A stretch of 64,000 bases of DNA from Microvirga alba (GCF_015694465.1 NZ_JADQDO010000010.1:1-64000); one strand, 5' to 3'; numbered from the stretch's first letter, positions 32,467-43,263 are shown. A program made the numbers and translations. The notes: generated by a model not told the origin, from the letters alone.

Positions 32467-35444
32467 ATGAAGGAACTTTGCTGGAAGCCAGAGCGCGTTC
32501 ACGATGTGATCAACATCGACGCCGACTTCGTACCCGACTCCGTGTTCTGGGCCGTGGACAACGAGGCGCCCTTGACATTCAAGGAGGGCGAGGGGGAGGC
32601 AGCTCGGAGCGTCTCCACCAATGAACTCGTCGAGCGCTTGCTCGACCCAACCCGAGGCCACTATCAGTTGGCTGTGCTCGGACCGGCGGGCACGGGCAAG
32701 TCGCACCTCATCCACCGCATCCGTCAGCGCGTTCAGGGGCGGCCCGGGTTTGAGATCCTGGCAGTGCGCCGCCTCGAGACGAACCTTCGCGCCATCCTCG
32801 AAAAGCTGATCGACCGACTGCCTGCGGACCGGCGCGATCGCTACCACACCGAACTTAAGAAGGCCGGGCCCGCGCTGTCGACGCCCGAGGTTCAAAGGGG
32901 AACGCTGCTCGACAGCCTGGCGCAAGCGATCGAAGAGGACGTCCGGCGACCTGACTCGGGCATCGATCCTGAACTCGAGGACGCGCTCCTGGCCGCTCTG
33001 CCCAATATGTTCCGCGACCCGTACCTCCGGAAGGAGAAATTCCTGAAGCTAGGCGAGGTAGTTCCGGAGCTGGTGGATCGCCTCTTCTCCAGTCGCGAGG
33101 GGAAGCGCCTCGAGGAGCGGGTGCTGTTCGAGCGCTCCAACCTGCCGCTGGACGGCATCGCGCTGCTCAACTGCTCGATGCAGGCCCGTGAGGCGATCGA
33201 AATCTTCCTCTACGACTCCGATCGTTACATCCCGGCAACCCTGGACGTTATCAATCGTAGCCTGGACAGGGCCATCGCGCGTGCACTCAACTTCAGTGGA
33301 GACCAGCTCGGCAACCTGATGGGCGAGATCCGGTCTTACCTGAAGACGCGGGACAAGGAACTCGTCATCCTGTTCGAGGAGTTCGCTCGTCTCCAGGGTT
33401 ATGACGCGTCGATGCTGGCTGCTCTGCTCGTCCAGGGCGGCGACACCCTCTGCAACGTGCGATGGGCACTCGCATGCACCACGGGCCGTTTCCGCGAACT
33501 TCCCGACACCGTGCGCACCCGCATGGACGGCATCATCGACATGGAAGGAGCTCCGCCCAAGTCAAGGCCTTCGCGGGGCGTTACTTGAACGCGGCGCGCA
33601 TCGGCCGCGAGCGCCTGGAGCAGGCGTTCGTCGACACCGGGGAGGCGGGTGTACCCAACGCATGCGGCACATGCCCTGCGCGGGGACCCTGCGCTGACGC
33701 ATTCGGGGCCACCGAAGAGGGATACTCCTTATATCCGTTCACCGAGAGCGCCCTGAACACCATGGCGCTGCGGACGAATCCCGAGGCGGCCACCCGCTTC
33801 AACCCGCGCACATTCCAGAAGTACGTCCTTCGTCCAGTGCTCGTCGACGAGGCATCAGCACTCGCGGCCGGCGAGTTCCCTACGGCAGCGCTCTTGAACC
33901 GCATGGGCGGCTCCAACTTCCGCCCTGACGAGCGGGCGCGACTGATGGATAAGGCTGGGCCTCGCTTCGATCGATACCTATCGCTGTTCCAGCTCTGGTC
34001 GGACGGTCGGCTCGAGAATCCCCCCGAAGGCGTGATGCCTGCCTTCGGACTTGAGCCGCTCGCCGGCCTCGATGTGCGCCCCCCGCCGCCACCTCCGGGG
34101 CCCGATCCCTTGCCGCCGCAACCCACCCCTAGAGACCCGGTGTCGGTTCAACTCGCAGTGTGGGTTGAGGGAGGGGACATGGATCAGTCGCTTGCCCAGA
34201 GGCTCCGGCAGGCGCTCTTTCCGATTATCGAGCGCGCCATCGATTGGGATACTCTGGGTCTGGTCCCGACGTCGTTCGCCGGTGCCACGGCCACCACGGC
34301 GCGCCCTTTCCGCAACGCCAGCATCGCTTTCGCTCGGCAGGTGACTACGGGCGGTGCAGTACCGCCTATCCGTCTCGAATTGCCGTTCCAACAAGACGAT
34401 CAGGGCTTCACTAAGGCGGCATTTGCGCTTGAGACCCTCCTGAAGATCGAGAAATCGGGTTGGAGTGCGGGAGGCGGCATTGCTGGGCTCGCAGCACTTT
34501 CGGAACTCGTGGAGGTTTGCGCCGCGGACGTCGTACGACAAGTGCAGGGACTGCGGGGGAATACCAAGAAGTGGGACCCCATCGCCGGCGTAGTCGAGTT
34601 GCTGCTCGTCGGATCCGCGCTCGGTGGGGCGCTCATCCCCACCCAGGCTCAGACCGACGAGGGATTGTTGGAGTCACTGTTTAAGGACGTTCCCCAAGAG
34701 AGTCCGTCGACAACGACCGAGTTGAGGAGCGTCTACGCCTCACTTCGCCAGAAGCGCAGTGCACTCCAAGACCTGCTGCGCGCCCACATCTCGGTCACAA
34801 AGGGGGGCCGGGCGGGACGGTTCATCAACCCAGTGGTCCCGCTGGCAGCCGCTCGCCTTCTTCGACGCCGGAATTGGAAGCTCGATCGCCACCCGGAAGC
34901 GCTGCCCGATCCTTACAAGGTCGTCGGCGACCTCTACGAGGCCGTGCAGGGCAAGCTGCACGCTGCCTTGCTAATGGAGCGCGACGAGCGGACCCGCTGG
35001 TTGGACGAGGTCGAACAGGGCCTCGGCTTCGAACCCACTCGGCAAAGCGTCCTCGAAGGCGTTCGACGCGCCCTAGATGCGGCAGCGCTCGGTGGATTGC
35101 CGGGCCCCCGCGCACCCCTCGAAGCGGCCCGCGACGAGTTCGCGAACGTGCACTTTGTCGCCGCATTGGAGGCGGCACGCCGCATCCGTGACGCCGACCC
35201 TCCTGAAGGCGAGTTGCCCAGCTTCGCCAGAGCGCATCGCAATGCGATCGAGGCGACTCAGAACCTCATTCGACGCTGGGCCGACTTTTTGGCAATGGCC
35301 GAAGCCGAGGTCCGGGCGCGCCGCGCGGATAGCGCAAGCGTTGAAGTGGAACGGGAAACGACGAGGCTGAACGCAGTCCTTGGAGCACTGGTCCAGGACC
35401 TTTCTGAACTCGAGCCAGGAGGGACCTCCCGTGACGCTGCTTGA
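32467..35444 (+). pseudogene. dpdH: DpdH ATPase, split by a -1 frameshift
   Basis: Two overlapping frames together give one protein of about 990 residues, the size of DpdH. The N-terminal part (32467 to about 33550) has a P-loop GPAGTGKSHLIHRIRQ (about residue 72) and reads on to RTRMDGIIDMEGA. The frame then needs one extra base: the other frame continues QVKAFAGRYLNAARIGRERLEQ and runs to 35444. Without correction the first frame ends 37 bases later at 33588. The C-terminal part has a cysteine cluster CGTCPARGPC, a Pro-rich linker (PPPPPPGPDPLPP) and a helical end. No classical slippery heptamer is at the junction, so a lost base or a sequencing error is more likely than programmed frameshifting. 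dpdH was not in the set of Salmonella genes clearly needed for restriction, so loss may be tolerated. Confidence 0.8.
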
Positions 35445-36144
35445 GCGCTCTGAGCAACTCTCGGTGGAGGTCGGTGAGATCAACGCCCTCGGTGCCATCG
35501 CCCACCAGGCGGAGGCGATCCGCTCTCGCGCGACGCAGTTCGAGAATGTCCTCGCAGAGCTCAGGTTATGCGCGGGAAGCGCGCGGCAACTGCGTGATCG
35601 TGGGATAGAAATTGAGGCCGAGGTCCAAGCCGTGGCCGGCGTCCGGCACTTCCTGAGCCAATTGCTCGATGCGGTCACCGCCGATCCAGCCGCAATTTTA
35701 GGGGCGAAGGACATTCAGCCGAAGATGTTGGTGCCCCTGGGAAAGATCGCCTCAAGCCTCCAGGAGGCCGCCAATCAAGCCTGGGGCAGATACGTCCGGC
35801 AGCGGTTGCCAGCGGTGAGCAGCGACTTGCTCGACGCATTGAACCGCGTGCCTGCCCTCCGGCCGAAGGTCGAACACTTCCGCGGGCTGAGGGATCGGGC
35901 CTTGGCGAGCGCCGCGCGCACACCTTCAAAGGCCGCCGAATTCGATGTCATGGAAGTCCTCACTACGCAATGCAACGAGGCTTGGCGTGATCTCGACGCC
36001 AGGGACATACCGCAAGATGTGCTTGTCCTGTTCCGCGAAGCAGCTACCCCGCGTGGCGCGGGTCTATCGAAACTCACGCCAAGCGTGCTCACCTGGCTGG
36101 AGGAGCACAGACTCGCGGAAGCGTTCGGGATACGCATCAGATGA
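35431..36144 (+). CDS. dpdI: DpdI: conserved helical protein of the Dpd system
   Basis: A 237-residue, largely alpha-helical protein with coiled-coil character in its first half (ERSEQLSVEVGEINALGAIA, HQAEAIRSRATQFENVLAEL). No enzymatic motif is seen. Position and size match DpdI, which in Salmonella contributes to the restriction-like phenotype. GTG 35431 is chosen because AGGAGGG lies about 7 nt upstream; it overlaps the end of dpdH by 14 bases. The stop overlaps the dpdJ start (ATGA), so translation is coupled. Confidence 0.75.
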   Translation: MTLLERSEQLSVEVGEINALGAIAHQAEAIRSRATQFENVLAELRLCAGSARQLRDRGIEIEAEVQAVAGVRHFLSQLLDAVTADPAAILGAKDIQPKMLVPLGKIASSLQEAANQAWGRYVRQRLPAVSSDLLDALNRVPALRPKVEHFRGLRDRALASAARTPSKAAEFDVMEVLTTQCNEAWRDLDARDIPQDVLVLFREAATPRGAGLSKLTPSVLTWLEEHRLAEAFGIRIR

Positions 36145-39100
36145 CAATTGAAAGCGCACATGATGCCGTCCTCAACGCCGTTGAGGACGTCGAACTCTTG
36201 TCCCTCAGGTGGGGTGACGTCGACGGTTCGCTGAGCCGTGAAGAGTTGATCGCCATCGCTGGGCGGGTCGCCGATGGGCGAAAGGCCGAGGCGATAATCG
36301 AGGACCTTATTGAGGCCGTGCTGCTCTACGCCTTCGAGGTCCCCGGGTGCGGCGAGCGGTACCGCTCGAGGTTCGCTGAAACGATGCGCCTGTTGGTCCG
36401 GACGCGGCAGATCTTTCGGAACGAGGCCTGGCGGGGCGCGCCCCCCCTCGTGGCAGACTTCCGCATCGACCTCCGCCCGCGGCGATATCCCAAACGCGAC
36501 CGGGACTCCGCAGCCGTTGCTGCCGCACAGGTAGGGCTCACCCCGACGCAGCGTGAGGTCTGGCGGGCCATAGTCCCCTCGCAGATCGCGCGCTTCCAAG
36601 AAGAAGCTGTTGGTCGCCTCCTCGCCTCCCTTGAGCAAGACGAAGGCGTGATCGTTACCGCGGGAACTGGATCGGGAAAGACGCTGGCCTTTTATCTGCC
36701 AGTGCTAGTGAGATTGGCCGAACTGGCGAAACCAGGCGAGTTTTGGACCAAGGCAATCACCATCTACCCGCGTAACGAACTCCTGAAGGACCAACTAACC
36801 GAAGCTTATCGGAATGTCCGCCGGGCGAAGCCGGCTCTGAACAGACCAGGGCGCCGGCCGCTGCGAGTCGGCGCCTATTTCGGCGACACGCCGATGAAGG
36901 CGGCGGTCGACAAGCTTCCAAAATCTTGGAGGCAGGAGCCTTCGACCGGGACGCCAAGGGCCTTCGTGTGCCCCTTCATCCGGTGCGATTGTGACGGCGA
37001 GATGCACTGGTTGGTGCAGGACATCCAGCGAGGACGCGAGCGGCTCGTCTGCTCGAGCCAATGTGGTGCCACTTTCGACGAGCAGAGCCTCCCCCTCACG
37101 CGCGACAGCATTCGTGACAACCCACCGGACATCCTCTTCACGACGACCGAGATGCTCAACCGAACGCTGTCGGACCAACGAGGCCGACACTTGTTCGGGG
37201 TGAGGGCCTCCTCCACGCGGCGACCGGAATTCCTACTCCTGGACGAAGCTCACACATACAGCGGCGTGTCGGGCGCCCAGGCCGCCCTGACGCTGCGCCG
37301 GTGGCGCTCGCTCGTCGGGGGGCCGGTTCGTTGGGTCGGCCTCTCCGCCACACTTGAGCAAGCGCAGAACTTCTTCGCCGACTTGACCGGCCTTCCGGCG
37401 CATCGGGTCAATGAGGTGACGCCAGCCGAAGACGACATGACCTACGAGGGGCGGGAGTACCAGATCGCGCTCCGGGGAGATCCCGCATCGCGGGCAGCGC
37501 TTCTCTCCACCTCTATTCAGGCATCCATGCTCCTCGCGCGGGTGCTGGACCCGCCCGATGGGCTGTCGGACGGACGTTTCGGCAGGAAGCTTTTCGTATT
37601 CACCGACGACCTCGATGTCACCCACCGCTTGTTCGACAACCTTCGGGATGCGGAAGGATACAACGCCTTCGGACGGTTCGATCCAACAGAAGGAACGCTT
37701 GCCGCCCTTCGCGACGGCGAACGACAGGACGGCGATCCGCGCGCGCGCGACAGCGCCGGTCAATGCTGGCGCCTGCCCGAAGATATCGGCCACCCACTCG
37801 CCGAACCGCTCGTCGTCGCGAGAACGACGGGGCGCGATCCTGGGGTGAATCGCGAAGCAAACGTGATCGTCGCCACATCGGCGCTCGAGGTCGGCTTCAA
37901 CGACCCCGCCGTCGGCGCCGTGCTGCAGCACAAGGCGCCGCGGAGCTTCGCATCCTTCCTCCAGCGCCGCGGCCGCGCGGGGCGCGATCGACGCATGCGG
38001 CCGCTGACCGTGACAGTCCTTTCGGACTATGGCCGCGATCGCCAACTCTTCCAGGCATTCGAGCATCTGTTCGATCCGTTGCTTACGACGCAGTCGCTTC
38101 CAATCCAGAACCAGTACGTGCTGCGAATGCAGGCTGCGTTCGCTCTGCTCGACTGGATCGCAGATCGTCCTAGACCAAACGGTGTGTGGCAGGGATACGT
38201 ATGGAGGACTGCGTCGGTCCCCTCGGATCTCAGGTATGACGACAGCAAGTGGCGCAAGCACTTGCAGGAGCAAGTGGCGTCGCTCGTTCGTGGAGACGAA
38301 GAGGCTCTTGCGAGCTTCCGTGCCCACCTGAAATCCGCCTTGAACGTGGACGAGCAGACCGTCGAACGCTTGCTTTGGGAACCGCCCCGCTCGATCCTGA
38401 TGGAGGTCGCCCCGACGTTGCTGCGGCGGATCTATCGCGACTGGCAACTCGCCTGGCCCTCGGAAGGGCGGACACATGATCGATATGTCTTCGATCATCC
38501 GCTGCCCGAAGCCGCGCCAAGGACGCTCTTCTCGGATCTGAATCTCCCCGAGGTGGAAGCCGTGTTACCGGCGGCCACTCGTCGAGACCAAGAGACTCGC
38601 GAGAGCCTGCCGATCCAGCAGGCGCTCGCCCAGCTAGCCCCCGGGCGCGTTACCCGGCGCTTCGGCGACGCGTACGGCGGACTCGCGCATTGGTTCCCAG
38701 TTCCCACCGGCGTGACCGAGTATGTCCTGCCCATCAGCGCCTACGCTGAGAGCCACGAGTACGTCGGGCAGTTCGAGGGTGGCGCGGAGGCGGGCTGGGT
38801 GAACTTGCCTGTCTATCGTCCGTGGCGGGTGAGGCTCGAGAAGGCCAACCCAGGGACCATCGGCCCCACATCGAATGCATCCCTGCAGTGGGCCAGCGGC
38901 TTTGCCGAGCACGGCGAACCGGTGTCGATCCAACCGCCAGCGCGAACCGCTTGGCGCGGCCTCGTGCGCGACCTGCGGCTGTTTCTGCACCAGTTTCGCG
39001 CGAGCGTGAGCGTCCGGCGTTTTGCAACAGGCGCGCGGGCGCAGCTCAAACGAGCGCGCGGTGTCGAGCAGATCGTGGACGTGACCTTTGTGGGCGTGTC

Positions 39101-40667
39101 TGGCGACCCTGCCGCCGTCGGATACGAGTTCGAAACCGACGGACTCGCCCTCAGGGTGAGCTTTAAGCCCGAGCATGAGTTGGCGGACCTCGCGTTCGAG
39201 CCTGGGCTACAGCGAGCACTACGTGCGCTGTTCTACAAGCGTCTCGTCGAAGATCATGCCGATTTGCCTCGTGACATGAATGTCTTCCAGCGCTCGTGGG
39301 TGCGCCAGATTTTCCTCCTGAGTGCCGTCAGGCTCGCCACGGCATCCGGGCAGAGCCTCGAGGACTCGGCCGATGCGCTCACCGCCGGATTACATGCTGC
39401 CCAGTTCGAAGAGGTTATGGATGCGCTGCTGGGGGTTCATCATCTGCAAGCAGATCGCGAGGGCGACGGCGACTCCGATGGGCAAGACGGCGACCATCAA
39501 AACGGGAACCTGCGGAATCGCCTCGAGCGGCTGAAGGCCGCGCTTCGGGCACGCCTCGCGGATCCCGCCGTGCGAGCCTGCCTTTCAGCGTCATTGAAGA
39601 CTTCTCTTTCGAACCAGGGGAGCGAGCGCGGAACGTTCTTGCGCCGGACTCTGGAAGCGACGCTTGCGGACGCCCTGATTGCGGCGGCAACCGCCAGCGC
39701 GCCTCGCCACATGGCAACCGAGGCTTTGGTTGCTGATATTTCGCGCCATCCCAATGCTCTCGACGAGGCGACGCTGTGGATTACGGAGTCGACCGTGGGC
39801 GGCGCAGGCGTCCTCCAAGCCCTGTCGGAGCAGTACGCGCGCGAACCGCGCTCGCTGTTCCGGGCGCTGGAAGCCGCGCTCGAGCCCAGCGACCTGGAGT
39901 CCGCATCAGCGGCGCTGCGCCAAACCTACGAGTTGATGCTGTCAGACGCCGAAGTTGCCCGCAGCGTGGAAGCGGTGAGGGATGAGGTCAGCCACGAAAG
40001 CCGAGCACGCAAGCGCGAGGCACTGCTGGACCTCCTGGACGCGCGCGGAGTCGAGGTCACCCGGACATTCGTGGTCTCGCTCAACGCTCGAGTATTCGCC
40101 CCCGGTGCTGGGCGAGTGCATGACGACACGGTCAGGGCATTGCTCGGGCTGTGGGAGGCGACCGAAGCGTCGCTGGGCATTGAATTGGACATACGGGAGG
40201 TTGCGGTGCTCTCTGCGTTCGAGGATGACATCGCGCGGCTCGGCGTGGCCGCTGGTCTTTTTGAGCTATCGGCTGGCCGGAACGATCGCACGGCGGTGCT
40301 AGCAGGGTTGCTATGGCCGAACGCCGATTCTCTTCGCCGTGATGCGCTCGCAGGCTGGAGCCCGTTTAGAAAGCCTATGATGCCGGTCCCCCAACTCGCC
40401 CGAGCCGTCCTGCTGGACCAACACGGCGCCGCGATCGCGGTGGAGCAAGCCGACTGGAAGGAAGTATTCAGTCGCGAACTATCCGAGAGCGGCGCAGCCC
40501 GACTCTATGCTCCTCTTATGAAGCGCAATCTCTTAAGGAGCGCTATCGTCGAGCTACAGGCAACTCCGGTCCACGTCGGCCATCTCCAACTTTACCCGGT
40601 TCTTGAGCGCGTTTCGAAAGAAGCCGAACGGCTGACGGCTCACGTCGTGCTTAGGGAGCAAGTTTGA
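36141..40667 (+). CDS. dpdJ: DpdJ: large DEAD/DEAH helicase of the Dpd system
   Basis: A 1508-residue superfamily 2 helicase. Walker A is VTAGTGSGKTLAFYLP (about residue 173), motif II LLLDEAHTYSG (about 367), motif III LSATL, and motifs V-VI VATSALEVGFNDPAVGAVLQHKAP, FLQRRGRAGRDRRM. Between motifs I and II there is a cysteine-rich insertion (CPFIRCDCDGEMHW and CSSQCG, about residues 277-310) that probably binds zinc. The long C-terminal region has no recognised domain. The architecture is close to the Lhr/DrmA group of defence helicases. It overlaps dpdI upstream and dpdK downstream by ATGA junctions. In Salmonella dpdJ is possibly involved in restriction. Confidence 0.88.
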   Translation: MTIESAHDAVLNAVEDVELLSLRWGDVDGSLSREELIAIAGRVADGRKAEAIIEDLIEAVLLYAFEVPGCGERYRSRFAETMRLLVRTRQIFRNEAWRGAPPLVADFRIDLRPRRYPKRDRDSAAVAAAQVGLTPTQREVWRAIVPSQIARFQEEAVGRLLASLEQDEGVIVTAGTGSGKTLAFYLPVLVRLAELAKPGEFWTKAITIYPRNELLKDQLTEAYRNVRRAKPALNRPGRRPLRVGAYFGDTPMKAAVDKLPKSWRQEPSTGTPRAFVCPFIRCDCDGEMHWLVQDIQRGRERLVCSSQCGATFDEQSLPLTRDSIRDNPPDILFTTTEMLNRTLSDQRGRHLFGVRASSTRRPEFLLLDEAHTYSGVSGAQAALTLRRWRSLVGGPVRWVGLSATLEQAQNFFADLTGLPAHRVNEVTPAEDDMTYEGREYQIALRGDPASRAALLSTSIQASMLLARVLDPPDGLSDGRFGRKLFVFTDDLDVTHRLFDNLRDAEGYNAFGRFDPTEGTLAALRDGERQDGDPRARDSAGQCWRLPEDIGHPLAEPLVVARTTGRDPGVNREANVIVATSALEVGFNDPAVGAVLQHKAPRSFASFLQRRGRAGRDRRMRPLTVTVLSDYGRDRQLFQAFEHLFDPLLTTQSLPIQNQYVLRMQAAFALLDWIADRPRPNGVWQGYVWRTASVPSDLRYDDSKWRKHLQEQVASLVRGDEEALASFRAHLKSALNVDEQTVERLLWEPPRSILMEVAPTLLRRIYRDWQLAWPSEGRTHDRYVFDHPLPEAAPRTLFSDLNLPEVEAVLPAATRRDQETRESLPIQQALAQLAPGRVTRRFGDAYGGLAHWFPVPTGVTEYVLPISAYAESHEYVGQFEGGAEAGWVNLPVYRPWRVRLEKANPGTIGPTSNASLQWASGFAEHGEPVSIQPPARTAWRGLVRDLRLFLHQFRASVSVRRFATGARAQLKRARGVEQIVDVTFVGVSGDPAAVGYEFETDGLALRVSFKPEHELADLAFEPGLQRALRALFYKRLVEDHADLPRDMNVFQRSWVRQIFLLSAVRLATASGQSLEDSADALTAGLHAAQFEEVMDALLGVHHLQADREGDGDSDGQDGDHQNGNLRNRLERLKAALRARLADPAVRACLSASLKTSLSNQGSERGTFLRRTLEATLADALIAAATASAPRHMATEALVADISRHPNALDEATLWITESTVGGAGVLQALSEQYAREPRSLFRALEAALEPSDLESASAALRQTYELMLSDAEVARSVEAVRDEVSHESRARKREALLDLLDARGVEVTRTFVVSLNARVFAPGAGRVHDDTVRALLGLWEATEASLGIELDIREVAVLSAFEDDIARLGVAAGLFELSAGRNDRTAVLAGLLWPNADSLRRDALAGWSPFRKPMMPVPQLARAVLLDQHGAAIAVEQADWKEVFSRELSESGAARLYAPLMKRNLLRSAIVELQATPVHVGHLQLYPVLERVSKEAERLTAHVVLREQV

Positions 40668-41197
40668 TGACCTTGAGCCGCGACCTCTCGGTCCCCTGGC
40701 AGAGTCGCCCGATGCAGGACGTCCTGCAGTCGCTGTTTTTGGCCGAACTGGTAAGCCCCGGCTCCCAACTGTGGCTGCTGTCGGCATGGGTCAGCGACAT
40801 CGAGGTGGTGGACAATCGCGCTCGAGCGTTCGCCGGCGTCCGCCCCGACTGGCCGTCGGCTAAGATCCGATTGTCCGGAGTGATTGAGGCGCTTGTTACC
40901 CGCGGCGCGCGTGTGGCCATCGTGATGCGGGACGTGGACCACAATAACCCGTTTCTAAAGCGGTTAGAGGAGATCCAGCGCTCCGCGCGCGGACACCTCG
41001 GGATCGCGCTTGGCGAGGCCGCTCACGAAAAGACTATCGTCGGTGATGATTACGTGTTCGGCGGTTCCATGAACCTGACGCACTATGGTCTCACGTCGAA
41101 TGACGAGCACATGCTCTTGCGAGTCGATCCGGCCGCAGCCGCCCGCCGCCGCCTTGCGATCGACCAACGGTGGAAAGGGGCTCTCAGATGGCAGTAG
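40664..41197 (+). CDS. dpdK: DpdK: phospholipase D-like nuclease of the Dpd system
   Basis: A 177-residue protein with one HKD half-site near the C-terminus: AHEKTIVGDDYVFGGSMNLT (about residues 118-137), that is H-x-K, then D and G-S-x-N in the normal spacing. A single HKD motif means it must dimerise to form an active site, as Nuc-type nucleases do. This is the only obvious nuclease in the operon and so the best candidate for the DNA-cutting component that acts on DNA lacking the modification; that role is inferred from the family and from the Salmonella dpdK phenotype. ATGA overlap with dpdJ; the dpdD start lies inside its last ten bases. Confidence 0.88.
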   Translation: MMTLSRDLSVPWQSRPMQDVLQSLFLAELVSPGSQLWLLSAWVSDIEVVDNRARAFAGVRPDWPSAKIRLSGVIEALVTRGARVAIVMRDVDHNNPFLKRLEEIQRSARGHLGIALGEAAHEKTIVGDDYVFGGSMNLTHYGLTSNDEHMLLRVDPAAAARRRLAIDQRWKGALRWQ

Positions 41198-43263
41198 CTC
41201 TGGATACCTCGACACTCGCGCGCCTGGCGCGGTGGGCGGAGCTGAACTCAGCGGCGCTGAAGCTCGCCCACACGCTCGAGGACGAGCGTTTTCCAGGTGC
41301 GATCGTGCCAGCTGTGCGTGCCGATGGGACGGTGGCGTTCTACGCACTCGCTGATAGCGCCGCGGCCTGGCGCCGGCTTCAGCCGCTGCTGGTCGCGTTC
41401 GCCGGTGCGACCTTCACCGACTTCGAGGGAGTTCCCAGCGGTCTCGATACAAACGATCCCCTTGAGCGATTTATTTCCGATGCCTACCTTCATGCGGTGG
41501 CGTTGCTGAGGCCCGGGAACTTTCGCCGTGCGACGGGGGTAGTGAAGGCACTCCTGTCCTTGCAAGACGCGATTTCGCGTGCGCCGGACCTCGTTACGGC
41601 GCGGCCCGAACCTACGTCCGTTTTGCTGGCGCGCTTGCAGGATGCCCTCAATGCAGGCGACTTGGATGCGGCGTGGGCGGTAAATGGCACGCTCCGCGAC
41701 GAACTTCGGCTCGACGCGCAGAACCTTCTGCAACTCGAGTTCCAAATCCGTGCAGCATCTGGCGACTGGAGCGGGATCCACACTCACCCCGATTTCGAGC
41801 TTCTGTGTGCGAGCGGGCCTTCACCAGCGACTGCGGAACTGCTGCTGGAAGCGCTATACTGGACTCACTTCGCTAGCCGCACGGCTGAAGGCGGCGAAGC
41901 GCTGGACGAGGGCGTGGAGTCACTTGGCCGCTCGTTGCTTAAATTCGTCGGACGAACCCCGTCGCCATCCGTCGAGAAGATGATGGTCTTACTGGCGCCC
42001 TACGACGCGCCAGAGAAGGTGGATGCCGATGACGTCGCCCAAGCCTCTAAAGGGCGAGAAGAGGCCGGGAGCCGTTCGACAGACCGCAGCGGCCACTTGG
42101 ACGCCTTAGCTCGCGCCCGAACGGCGCTGTTCGCCGTCGCAGCCGGCGAAGGAAACGTGAACATACAGATTGATGCGGAGGCCGTGACCGCTATTGGGCT
42201 GTTAAGCGAGGCCAAAAGGCAAGAACTGATGTCTCGGCCTATATTTCGAGCCGTGTGGTCCGAGATCGAAGGACGCCTCGGGCCGAAGCGTCCACCAGAG
42301 GATTGGCTGGGCTGGTTGAGCCGCCTCGATGATCTAGATTTCGACGCGGCATCCTACGCCCGCCGGGCTGCCTCTGAGTGGCGCCTGCTGAATCTCGATA
42401 TTGACCCCTATATGTTCACGACCCTCGCACGAAATATCGACGAGGTCCCTGACGGGTTGGCTGGCGATCGCCTCAATCAGTCGCTCCCTTATCTTGTCGA
42501 GTGGGCAGCAGCTGATCCATGGTGGCCTCGGACGGGTCTCTGCCCGGTATATCTGTCGCTGCTGATGCGGATCGCACTCAGCACTCGCCGTGGGGAAACG
42601 ACGATCAAGTCCGCAGTCGTTCTCCTGGAGAGCGCTCTACGCTGTGGGGTGAGTCCCGCGGAGTACCGCGACGCGATGGAGGCTGTTGCGGTGATCGCGG
42701 CGGAAGCGCTCAACCGGAATACCGCCTACGACGTGTTCGAGTTGGCCGATGTCGCCAATAGCTTCACGCCGGTAGACGCGGCCGCTCTTACCGACGCGAC
42801 AGCCGCCGTGGTAACGGCCGCCCTCGGCCTCATGGATAGGCTGAGTGCCGGCCAGCAGTTGGCGTGCTCGCGACTCGCCTCGCTGATTGGTTGGAAACCG
42901 GATGCTCCCGCCGTCGCTCCAAAGGCTACCGCACCGATTGCCGAAAAGCTCTCCAATCTAACAATCGGTGTCTACACATTGACCGAAACTGCGGGTCGTA
43001 ACGCTCAATCGGTACTCGCATCCATCGAACCCGACATCAAGGTTGAACTCAACCACGACCATGACGCAACTGCGGCGCTGGCCGCTCTGGTCGCTCGCGC
43101 CGACCTCTTCGTTATTGCGTGGGCTTCCGCCAAGCATGCCGCTACGAACTTCATCAAAGCACGGCGAGGCTCGAAGCCGTTAGTGTATGCGCCCGGAAAG
43201 GGGGCGAGCAGTCTCATTCGAGCCATCGAAGACTATGTGTTGAACCCGAATCCGCTACCCTGA
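41188..43263 (+). CDS. dpdD: DpdD: conserved protein of the Dpd system
   Basis: A 691-residue protein closing the rightward operon. Most of it is helical without a known motif. The last 90 residues (ADLFVIAWASAKHAATNFIK, then KPLVYAPGKGASSLIRAIEDY) resemble the small DUF2325-like alpha/beta domain, with a conserved HDHDATAAL segment before it. DpdD is required for the restriction-like phenotype in Salmonella. ATG 41188 overlaps the dpdK stop by 10 bases; the frame extends to 41170, but the extra codons lie in dpdK. Naming rests on gene order (E-F-G-H-I-J-K-D) and size. Confidence 0.8.
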   Translation: MAVALDTSTLARLARWAELNSAALKLAHTLEDERFPGAIVPAVRADGTVAFYALADSAAAWRRLQPLLVAFAGATFTDFEGVPSGLDTNDPLERFISDAYLHAVALLRPGNFRRATGVVKALLSLQDAISRAPDLVTARPEPTSVLLARLQDALNAGDLDAAWAVNGTLRDELRLDAQNLLQLEFQIRAASGDWSGIHTHPDFELLCASGPSPATAELLLEALYWTHFASRTAEGGEALDEGVESLGRSLLKFVGRTPSPSVEKMMVLLAPYDAPEKVDADDVAQASKGREEAGSRSTDRSGHLDALARARTALFAVAAGEGNVNIQIDAEAVTAIGLLSEAKRQELMSRPIFRAVWSEIEGRLGPKRPPEDWLGWLSRLDDLDFDAASYARRAASEWRLLNLDIDPYMFTTLARNIDEVPDGLAGDRLNQSLPYLVEWAAADPWWPRTGLCPVYLSLLMRIALSTRRGETTIKSAVVLLESALRCGVSPAEYRDAMEAVAVIAAEALNRNTAYDVFELADVANSFTPVDAAALTDATAAVVTAALGLMDRLSAGQQLACSRLASLIGWKPDAPAVAPKATAPIAEKLSNLTIGVYTLTETAGRNAQSVLASIEPDIKVELNHDHDATAALAALVARADLFVIAWASAKHAATNFIKARRGSKPLVYAPGKGASSLIRAIEDYVLNPNPLP

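Noticed and set aside
33540-33575. Programmed -1 frameshifting in dpdH
   Set aside because: No X-XXY-YYZ heptamer in the zero frame and no obvious stem-loop or pseudoknot spacing; loss of one base is simpler.
33462-33600. Separate gene starting at 33462 for the C-terminal half of DpdH
   Set aside because: The first 40 codons of that frame are His/Arg-rich shadow sequence. Similarity to a coherent protein begins only at the frameshift point, and no ribosome site precedes the ATG.
37233-38498. 421-codon reverse ORF inside dpdJ
   Set aside because: Antisense to intact helicase motifs, no ribosome site, no recognisable fold.
26000-41200. DISARM, BREX or Druantia-type defence system
   Set aside because: Helicases plus a PLD protein resemble DISARM, but there is no DrmB-type DUF1998 gene or DISARM methylase. 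The linked TGT-like, DGQHR and QueC genes and the E-F-G-H-I-J-K-D order fit Dpd.
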